Part shown: piece after piece, positions 57,749-64,000 of the stretch | Layout of the letters: every line of letters begins with the position of its first letter | Position numbering within the stretch: the first letter of the stretch is position 1 | Assembly (NCBI RefSeq): GCF_000518265.1 | Contig: NZ_JADG01000007.1 | Coordinates: 62,001-126,000 of the forward strand | Direction of reading: 5' to 3' | Length of the DNA: 64,000 nucleotides | DNA from: Actinomadura oligospora ATCC 43269 | GTDB lineage: Bacteria > Actinomycetota > Actinomycetes > Streptosporangiales > Streptosporangiaceae | Notes under the pieces: generated by a model | Database searches by the model: none | What the model saw: the letters and a program-made list of their open reading frames with translations, nothing else | Told to the model about the DNA's origin: nothing | Translations under genes and position numbers: made by a program

Positions 57749-58407
57749 CGGGACGCGGCGCGGCGTCCGATCAGGGGCATCAACGCGAAGTAGGTGAGCT
57801 GGGGCAGCAGGTCCAGCAGGTCCGTCGTCTCGCCGTTCTCGATCTGCACGTAGATGGCGCTGTAGACGCCGCCGACGACGGCGTCCGCCACCACGGTCGG
57901 CACGGCGACCTCGCCGGGACCGGCGAAGAACGCGCGGAAGCGTTCCATGCACTCGATCCGCGCCCGCCGGACGCGCGGACCCGCCGCGTTCACCTCGACC
58001 ATCGCCATGCGCGCGAACGGGGGCGCGTCCGCCAGCATGGACAGGACGGTCCGGAGCGCGGCGCGGATGCCCTCCGGCCAGGCGCGCTCGGCGCCGAACG
58101 CCGCGGCCATGCGCTCCAGGACGATCTCCGTGCCGCGCTCGTAGGCGGCGAGGAAGCAGTCGTCCAGCTCGGTGAAGTGCGTGTAGAACGTCTTCTTGGT
58201 GACGCCGGCGGCGTCGGTGATCCGGCCGATCGTCGCGCCCGCGTACCCGCGCTCGGCGACGACCTGGACGAACGCGTCGATCAGGCGGTCACGCTGGATG
58301 GCGGCCACCGTCTCCGGCGGGAGCCCGTGCCGTCCGGGCTTGATGGCCCGGCCGGGCTCCAGCGCGGAACGGGTGCCGGGCAGTGGCATTTCCGGGAGCC
58401 CCAACAT
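57715..58407 (-). CDS. TetR family regulator (convergent paralogue)
   Basis: 230 residues. Helix-turn-helix: LIDAFVQVVAERGYAGATIGRITDAAGVTKKTFYTHFTELDDCFLAAYERG, preceded by a basic 35-residue leader. The C-terminal domain has VEVNAAGPRVRRARIECMERF and a hydrophobic end (LLPQLTYFALMPLIGRRAAS). It lies about 115 bp downstream of the esterase gene of the FAAL/MmpL operon on the same strand, so it may be cotranscribed with it and regulate it. ATG 58407 is used; a start nearer the helix-turn-helix cannot be excluded. Overlaps the other TetR gene by 34 bp. Confidence 0.88.
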   Translation of the reverse strand: MLGLPEMPLPGTRSALEPGRAIKPGRHGLPPETVAAIQRDRLIDAFVQVVAERGYAGATIGRITDAAGVTKKTFYTHFTELDDCFLAAYERGTEIVLERMAAAFGAERAWPEGIRAALRTVLSMLADAPPFARMAMVEVNAAGPRVRRARIECMERFRAFFAGPGEVAVPTVVADAVVGGVYSAIYVQIENGETTDLLDLLPQLTYFALMPLIGRRAASRYLEAAPEVAK

Positions 58408-58521
58408 GGCGTCCGCGCGCTCCTCCGCTCACGAGCCGTCGCCGCCCACCCTACTTGCTGGACGCGAAGGCACGCTCCCCCGAGGTCGGCGCGAAGGCCC
58501 CGCGGACGGGCCCGTTCCAGG

Positions 58522-59553
58522 TCAGCGGACGGGCTTGGCGCCGATGGCCTGCATCATCTGCGGCCACGCGGTGTGCATCTCGCGCTTCCAGTACGGCCAG
58601 GAGTGGCGTCCGGGACCGTACATGTGCGCCGTGATCGGAATGTGCAGCTTCCGCGCCTGGTTCACGAAGTCCTGGACGGTCGGGTTGATGGCCTTCTCGC
58701 TGAGGTAGCCGATGTCCCACGGCGCGGTGCCCGGCTTGTCGAACGGGCCGGGCGTGCCGTTGCCCGCCGACACGTAGAACCGCGTCCCGCGCACCTTGGA
58801 CAGCAGCTTCACCGGATCGTGCGCGTCCCAGTTCGCCTGGTGGATGCGCGGGACGCCCCAGATCGCGTTCGGGTCGGTGCCGGGCTTGGTGTTGGTGTAC
58901 ATCAGCAGCGCCGGGATGCCGGGCAGGCTCATCGAGAGGATGCCGCTGAAGCACGCCGCGTACCGGAACGTGCCGGGCGACCGTCCGGCGTAGGTGCACG
59001 CGCCCTGCGCGCCGGACGAGATGCCCATGACCGCGCGCGACGCGCCCGCGTGGTAGTTCCGCTCGACGAGCTGGCGGACCTCCCGCAGGTGGAAGTCCTC
59101 CCAGCGCGGGTTGCCGCCCTTCCCGTAGTTGAACCAGTTCGTGTAGGAACCGTTCGCGCCCTCCGGCATCACCACCATGACGCCCCACTTGGACGCCACG
59201 CTCTGGATGTCGGTGCTGCGCGTCCAGGACACGTAGCCGTCGTTGCCGCCGTGGTAGGCGTACACGACCGGCCACGCCTTCGCGGACGAGGACTTCCAGC
59301 CCTTCGGCAGCAGCACGCGGACGTTCCGCTTCGCGCCGAGCGCGGGCGAGTTCACAGTGAAGTCGAACGCGGTCCTCGCCTTGTTCAGCCACTTGTACGA
59401 GGCGATGGACGCGCCGTCGTCGGCCTTCCTGAAGGACGCCGCCTCGGCGGTCCCGGCCGTCCCGAGGAGGGGGAGCGCACCGGCGGCGACGGCGGTGGCC
59501 GCGGCCACCGTCGTCATCGTGCGGGAGACGTCGCGACGCGGCCTACGAGTCAT
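58522..59553 (-). CDS. Secreted antigen-85-like esterase
   Basis: 343 residues from ATG 59553 with AAGGAGAACG directly upstream; the ATG lies inside the last codons of mmpL (overlap 11 bp), so translation is coupled. A signal peptide ends near AEAAS (residue 39). Alpha/beta-hydrolase fold of the esterase/antigen-85 type: VRVLLPKGW, VVYAYHGGND, VMVVMPEGANGSYTNWFN, the elbow VMGISSGAQGA (Ser179) and GPGRHSWPYWKREM with the catalytic His. Antigen 85 transfers mycolates between trehalose and the wall. This family member could transfer or hydrolyse the lipid exported by the neighbouring MmpL (inference). Confidence 0.83.
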   Translation of the reverse strand: MTRRPRRDVSRTMTTVAAATAVAAGALPLLGTAGTAEAASFRKADDGASIASYKWLNKARTAFDFTVNSPALGAKRNVRVLLPKGWKSSSAKAWPVVYAYHGGNDGYVSWTRSTDIQSVASKWGVMVVMPEGANGSYTNWFNYGKGGNPRWEDFHLREVRQLVERNYHAGASRAVMGISSGAQGACTYAGRSPGTFRYAACFSGILSMSLPGIPALLMYTNTKPGTDPNAIWGVPRIHQANWDAHDPVKLLSKVRGTRFYVSAGNGTPGPFDKPGTAPWDIGYLSEKAINPTVQDFVNQARKLHIPITAHMYGPGRHSWPYWKREMHTAWPQMMQAIGAKPVR

Positions 59554-62167
59554 CGTTCTCCTTGACGGTGTTCCAGCGCCAACCCGAACCATCGTGGTTG
59601 GGAACTATCTCACGCTTGGCGTCGCCCGGAAGGGCGGTTCCCGCTTCCGGCCGTCCGCCCGCCCACGGCCGCCAGGGCCCTTGTTCTGACGTGTCCGGCA
59701 CCGGCTGCGACGTGCCCGGACGCGGAGCCGGAGGCACCTCCCCGGCACCCGCCACCACGCCACCACTCGGCGCGGTGGGTGTGCTCTTCCAGTCGACCGC
59801 GATCGCGGCGGCCGGACGGGACGGCGTCCCCGGCGTCTCCTCGTCCCGTTCGCGCAGGTCGAGAGCGGAGTGCAGGCCCGCGAGGAAGCCCGGAAGCCAC
59901 CAGTTCGCCCGTCCCATGAACCGCATCGTCGCCGGGACGAGCAGCGACCGGACGAGCACCGCGTCCACGGTGACGGCGACGAACATGCCGACGCCGATCA
60001 GCTTGACCACGGTGATCCCGGCCGTGGCGAACCCGGCGATCACGATCAGGAACAGCAGCGCGGCGCTGGTGATGATCGAGCCGGTCTTCTGCATGCCGCG
60101 CGCGACGGCGAGCCGGTTGTCGTGGCTACGGTCCCACTCCTCCCGGATCCGGGAGAGCAGGAAGACCTCGTAGTCCATCGACAGCCCGAAGACGACGGCG
60201 AGGATCAGGATCATCGACGTCGCCTCGACACTGCCCGTCGGGGTGAAGTTCAGCAGCCCGGCGAGACGCCCCTCCTGGAAGCCCCAGACGATCGCGCCGA
60301 ACGACGCCCCGATGGACAGCACGTTCATGACGATCGCCTTCAGCGGCAGTACCACCGAGCCGAAGAACATGAACAGCAGCAGGAACGTCGAGACGCCCAC
60401 GAACAGCGCCATCTTGGGCAGGGTGCGCATCAGGCTGGACATCAGGTCCATCTGCGACGCGGTGGTGCCGCCCGTGTAGATGTGCATCGGGACGCCGTCC
60501 TTGGAGACCGACAGACCCCGGATCTCCTTGACGATCCTCTGGGCCCGCTCGTCCATCGGCCCGTACCGGTGCGTGACCGAGATCCGCACGCCCGGGTAGT
60601 CGCCCGCGTAGCCGGTGAACTTGGCGCCCGTCACGCCGGGCAGCGTGGTCAGCCGCTTCCGGAAGTCCTCCAGGAAGGGCGGGATGTTGTCACCCTTCCT
60701 GGACGGGGCCCAGTGCCGCGGGACGAGGTCGCCGGACAGGACGACGTCGATCGGCTCGGCCGTCTGGTTCGGGAACTGGCTCTGGACGGTCTCGTACACC
60801 GCGCGGGACGGGCTGTCCTTGGGCAGCACGCGCGCGTCCACCGGGCCGAACTGGACCTTCGCGAACGGCACGAACATCACGCCGAGGATCACCACGACGG
60901 CGAGGAAGAACGGCGCCGGGTGCTTCATGACGACGGCCCCGAGCCGGTACCAGAACCCCCGGTCGGGATCGCGGTCCGGCTTCGGCCGCCGCCACGGCAT
61001 CCGGCCGAACTCGACCTTCGGGCCGAGCAGCGCGAGCATCGTCGGCAGCAGGACGGTCGCGCCGAACACCGCGACCATCACGGTCGCGATCCCGGCGAGG
61101 CCGATCGTCCGCAGGAACATCTGCGGGAACAGCAGGAGCCCGCCGAGCGCGGCGGAGACGGTCACACCGGACACCATGATCGTCCGTCCGGCGGTGGCGA
61201 GCGTCCGGCCGAGCGCGCCGCGCACGACCGGCTTGAGCGCGTTCTTGTACTCCTTGCGGACGGTCCGCCGCCCGTCCCGCGACAGCGCGCGGTACGCCTG
61301 CTTCGCCGCCTTACGCTCCGCCCGCGTCGCGCCCTGTTTCCAGGGTTTCCCGGGGGGCAGCCCGGCGGTCTTCTGGCCCTTCTCCAACTCCTCGCGGAAC
61401 CGGCTGATGACGAACAGCGAGTAGTCGATCGCGAGGCCGACGCCCATCATCGTGACGACTTCCAGCGCCATCGAGGTGACGTCGGCGACGAACGTCACCA
61501 GGTGCAGGATCGCGAGCCCGCCGATGATGGAGAACAGCGCGACCACGAGCGGCAGCACGGACGCGGTGACCGCGCCGAACAGCAGCACGAGCAGGCAGAA
61601 CAGCGGGATCGCGGTGATCGCCTCGGCGTGCACGATGTCCGCGACGACCCGCTCGCCGAACTCGGTGCCGAGCGGGAACGCGCCGCCGAGCCGGGTCTCC
61701 AGGCCGGGCGCGTTCAGCCGGTCCTTGACCTCGGTGTAGTTCTTCACGCGGGTCGCGTCGTCGGTGCCCGCGACCTTGATCGTGACGATCGTCCGGTGGC
61801 GGTCGTGCGAGGCGAGGTTGTCGGCGTCCGACTTCTTCGCGAACGACCAGTAGGAGATGATCTGGCTGACGTTCTGCTTGGGCAGCCGCGCCACGGTGCC
61901 GATCACCGCCGCCTCGTAGCGCGGGTCGTCCACCGTCATCGTGTCGCTCTTGTAGACGACCAGGATGTCGGGGTTGGTGCTGCCGAAATAGCTCTGGCCG
62001 AGCCTGGCGACCAGGGTCGAGGACGCCTTGGGATCCTCGAACCCGCCCTGCTTGAACTTCGCCAGCACGCCCGAACCCCAGGCCGCCGCGAAGAAGGAGA
62101 TCAGCAGGATCAGGACGAGGCTGGTCCAGCGCTGCCGTTGGATGAGACGGCCCAGCCCCCCGAGCAT
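59543..62167 (-). CDS. MmpL-family RND lipid transporter
   Basis: 874 residues; ATG 62167 has GGGAGG upstream. About eleven or twelve membrane helices in two halves. Helix 1 is at about 14-34; the first exported domain is at about 35-185; GVGLAIDYSLFVISRFREEL and, in the second half, FGLSMDYEVFLLSRIREEWD are the paired MMPL proton-relay motifs. Between helices 2 and 7 is a basic cytoplasmic loop (about 265-310), and the C-terminal 110 residues are a Pro/Ala-rich cytoplasmic tail. MmpL proteins export envelope lipids (MmpL3: trehalose monomycolate). Flanked by the FAAL and antigen-85-like genes in one unit. Confidence 0.93.
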   Translation of the reverse strand: MLGGLGRLIQRQRWTSLVLILLISFFAAAWGSGVLAKFKQGGFEDPKASSTLVARLGQSYFGSTNPDILVVYKSDTMTVDDPRYEAAVIGTVARLPKQNVSQIISYWSFAKKSDADNLASHDRHRTIVTIKVAGTDDATRVKNYTEVKDRLNAPGLETRLGGAFPLGTEFGERVVADIVHAEAITAIPLFCLLVLLFGAVTASVLPLVVALFSIIGGLAILHLVTFVADVTSMALEVVTMMGVGLAIDYSLFVISRFREELEKGQKTAGLPPGKPWKQGATRAERKAAKQAYRALSRDGRRTVRKEYKNALKPVVRGALGRTLATAGRTIMVSGVTVSAALGGLLLFPQMFLRTIGLAGIATVMVAVFGATVLLPTMLALLGPKVEFGRMPWRRPKPDRDPDRGFWYRLGAVVMKHPAPFFLAVVVILGVMFVPFAKVQFGPVDARVLPKDSPSRAVYETVQSQFPNQTAEPIDVVLSGDLVPRHWAPSRKGDNIPPFLEDFRKRLTTLPGVTGAKFTGYAGDYPGVRISVTHRYGPMDERAQRIVKEIRGLSVSKDGVPMHIYTGGTTASQMDLMSSLMRTLPKMALFVGVSTFLLLFMFFGSVVLPLKAIVMNVLSIGASFGAIVWGFQEGRLAGLLNFTPTGSVEATSMILILAVVFGLSMDYEVFLLSRIREEWDRSHDNRLAVARGMQKTGSIITSAALLFLIVIAGFATAGITVVKLIGVGMFVAVTVDAVLVRSLLVPATMRFMGRANWWLPGFLAGLHSALDLRERDEETPGTPSRPAAAIAVDWKSTPTAPSGGVVAGAGEVPPAPRPGTSQPVPDTSEQGPWRPWAGGRPEAGTALPGDAKREIVPNHDGSGWRWNTVKENDDS

Positions 62168-62224
62168 GATCCTCCCGAAAGTCGTTCGTGGGTCCCCGGC
62201 GCCGGGGACGCTGTCGGCGGGCCG

Positions 62225-64000
62225 CTACCCGCGCGCCGCCGCCCTCGTGGCGAGCCTCGCCTCGGTGGTGGCGAGCTCCCCGGCGAGGTAGCGCTGCCGG
62301 GTGGCGGCTCGGGCGATCTTGCCGGACGAGGTGCGCGACACGCCACCCGGCTCGATGAGCAGGAACTCGTGGACGCTCATCTCGTGCTCGAGGTTGACCG
62401 CGCCGCGCACCGCGTTCTCGACCTCGGCGAGGTCGAGCCGGGCGAGCGGCACCCGCCGGTTCCGCTCGGCGACGACCACCAGCAGCTCGGTCTCGCCGCC
62501 CGGCACCGCGAACGCGGCGACGTGGTCGGCGCGGACCGCCGGGTGCGCCTCCTCGGCCGTCAGCTCGACGTCCTGCGGGTAGTGGTTGCGGCCGTCCACG
62601 ATGATGAGGTCCTTGATACGGCCGGTGACATAAAGCTCACCTTCGTGTGCAATGCCATAGTCGCCGGAGCGCATCCAGGGCCCCTCGGGCAGGTCGCCGG
62701 GCTCGGCGAGGCGTCCGCCGAAGGTGTCCTGGCTGCGCTCGGAGTTGCGCCAGTAGCCGGGCGCGGTGTTCGGGCCGTGCACCCAGATCTCGCCGACGTC
62801 GCCGTCCGGCTGCTCGCGGCGGGTCTCGGGGTCGACGATCGCGACGATCTGCCCGACGGGACGTCCGCAGGAGACCAGCGGGTTGGCGTTCGCCGCGTCC
62901 TCGGCCACCTGGACGGCCCGTCCCCGGGTGAGCGCCTCCCGGTCGACGGTGATCACCTTCGGCGGGGCGTCCTCGGCCGCGGCGGACACGAACACGGTCG
63001 CCTCGGCCAGGCCGTAGCCGGGGGCCTGCGCGCCCGCCCGCAGTCCGGCGGGCGCGAGCTTGTCGGCGAACGCCGCGAGCGTCGCCGGACGGATCGGCTC
63101 GGCCCCGTTCAGGCAGGTCACGAGGCCGGACAGGTCCAGGCCGTCCAGCTTCTGCGGGGTCGCGTGCGCGACGACGTACTCGTAGGCGAAGTTCGGCGCG
63201 GCCGTGTAGACGTTCTTGTTCGGACGCTCGGCGATCAGCCGCATCCACCGCATCGGGTTCATGATGAACGCCATCGGCTCGGTGTAGATCGCGTGGTCGC
63301 CGTTCACCAGCGGCAGCGCCATCGTCGCGATCAGGCCCATGTCGTGGAACAGCGGCAGCCAGCTGACCAGCTCCGGGTCCGGCCGCTCGGGCGCCCAGCC
63401 CGCCCACAGCTGGCTGGCGTTCGCGGTGACGTTCCCGTGCGTGATCTCCACCCCGGCCGGACGGCGCGTCGAGCCGGAGGTGTACTGCAGGTACGCCAGG
63501 TCGTCGAAGTCGATCGGCTCGTCGGCCCAGGCGTCCGCGAGGGACGCGTCGACGTCCTCGGCGATCACGATCTCCTTCGGCCGCGGCACGTCGTGGCCCG
63601 CGAGGAACCGCTCCACGTGCGGCAGCGCGCCGCGCGAGGTGACGATCACGGCCGGCTCGGCGTCGGTGTACGCGCCGATCAGGCGGTCCGCGTATCCGGG
63701 AAGGTCGGGCGAGAACAGCGGGACGGCGACGACGTGCGCGTACATCGCGCCGAGCATCGTCATCATGTAGTCGAGCGTCTGCGGCAGCAGCAGCGCGGCC
63801 CGGTCCCCGGGCTCGGCGGCCCGACGCAGCCGGGTCGCCATCGCGCGGGCGCGCCGGTCGGTCTCCGCCCAGGTCAGCGTGGTCCTGGTCCCGGACGGGT
63901 CGGCCGAGTACTCCACGAACGTCCAGGACGGGGCGTCCGGCTTCTCCCTCGCCCAGCGCGCCACCCGCTGCACCAGCGGGACCCGGCCGGAGCCGCCGGG
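62225..64000 (-). CDS. Fatty acyl-AMP ligase (FadD32-like), 5' end beyond window
   Basis: At least 591 residues; the reading frame is open through position 64000, and by comparison with FadD32 about 20-30 N-terminal residues lie outside. Core motifs: YLQYTSGSTRRPAGVEITHGN (ATP loop), SWLPLFHDMGL, AAPNFAYEY, CLNGAEPI, GYGLAEATVFVS, WMRSGDYG, GRIKDLIIVDGRNHYPQD, SRTSSGKIAR. The DGRNHYPQD stretch and the overall match to FadD32 place it among FAALs, which activate fatty acids as acyl-AMP and pass them to an ACP of a PKS. It precedes mmpL by 57 bp and probably starts this operon or follows a PKS gene beyond the edge. Confidence 0.92.
   Translation of the reverse strand, partial: PGGSGRVPLVQRVARWAREKPDAPSWTFVEYSADPSGTRTTLTWAETDRRARAMATRLRRAAEPGDRAALLLPQTLDYMMTMLGAMYAHVVAVPLFSPDLPGYADRLIGAYTDAEPAVIVTSRGALPHVERFLAGHDVPRPKEIVIAEDVDASLADAWADEPIDFDDLAYLQYTSGSTRRPAGVEITHGNVTANASQLWAGWAPERPDPELVSWLPLFHDMGLIATMALPLVNGDHAIYTEPMAFIMNPMRWMRLIAERPNKNVYTAAPNFAYEYVVAHATPQKLDGLDLSGLVTCLNGAEPIRPATLAAFADKLAPAGLRAGAQAPGYGLAEATVFVSAAAEDAPPKVITVDREALTRGRAVQVAEDAANANPLVSCGRPVGQIVAIVDPETRREQPDGDVGEIWVHGPNTAPGYWRNSERSQDTFGGRLAEPGDLPEGPWMRSGDYGIAHEGELYVTGRIKDLIIVDGRNHYPQDVELTAEEAHPAVRADHVAAFAVPGGETELLVVVAERNRRVPLARLDLAEVENAVRGAVNLEHEMSVHEFLLIEPGGVSRTSSGKIARAATRQRYLAGELATTEARLATRAAARG

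Overview
The window is very GC-rich (roughly 70% or more) actinomycete DNA with many GTG starts, several ATGA/GTGA stop-start overlaps and dense regulator content. DUF397 genes beside XRE/DUF5753 regulators and RsbW-like ATPases, eukaryotic-type Ser/Thr kinases with WD40 sensors, a PucR regulator with an RsbRD-like N-terminus and a bc1 cytochrome b all point to a filamentous, multi-regulator actinobacterium. Actinomadura or a related Thermomonosporaceae genus is my best guess; this is inferred from gene families, not from a marker gene. I found no rRNA, tRNA, CRISPR array, insertion sequence or phage.

Layout: 0-6 kb has a partial RibD/DHFR-like gene, a tandem pair of WD40 Ser/Thr kinases, an autoregulated-looking TetR gene and a yceI gene behind a strong repressor-type promoter. 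6-13 kb has a lone sensor kinase, a GCS2-type ligase, an OmpR/HisKA two-component pair and a PucR regulator. 13-17 kb has a solitary cytochrome b, a small XRE protein and a cyclase-fold protein. 17-24.5 kb has a GNAT enzyme, an MFS pump with divergent MarR, a secreted TIM-barrel-like protein, an SGNH hydrolase, a lipoprotein, a TetR-controlled small protein and an SDR enzyme. 24.3-26.4 kb is an RsbW-like ATPase/XRE/triple-DUF397 module. 26.4-31.5 kb has AraC and NmrA-like genes with overlapping 5' ends, a dipeptidase, and a thioester-domain surface protein next to a decayed copy of its own 3' end.

31.6-46.3 kb holds a quinone reductase, two tandem alpha/beta hydrolases and a compact polyketide locus: SnoaL-like protein, crotonyl-CoA carboxylase/reductase, a 2,141-residue type I PKS, a divergent MFS exporter and a glycosyltransferase. 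46.3-49.4 kb is a metal cassette (P1B4-type ATPase, NmtR-like sensor, CadD-like exporter). 49.4-53.9 kb contains two more XRE/DUF397 modules and an RsbW-like ATPase. 53.9-58.4 kb has two secreted proteins sharing a promoter motif, a truncated paralogue and two convergent TetR genes. 58.5-64 kb is an operon for a FadD32-like fatty acyl-AMP ligase (cut by the window edge), an MmpL transporter and an antigen-85-like secreted esterase.

Most interesting idea (inference): the PKS begins with a Pks13-like N-terminal ACP, has an intact KR and a DH that has lost both catalytic residues, and sits next to Ccr, which makes alpha-alkylmalonyl extenders. With the FadD32-like ligase, MmpL and antigen-85-like esterase, the set could make, export and transfer an alpha-alkyl-beta-hydroxy acid, the chemical signature of mycolic acids, in a lineage not known for them. 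A second theme is tandem duplication of short 3' gene ends, stop codons included, at three loci.
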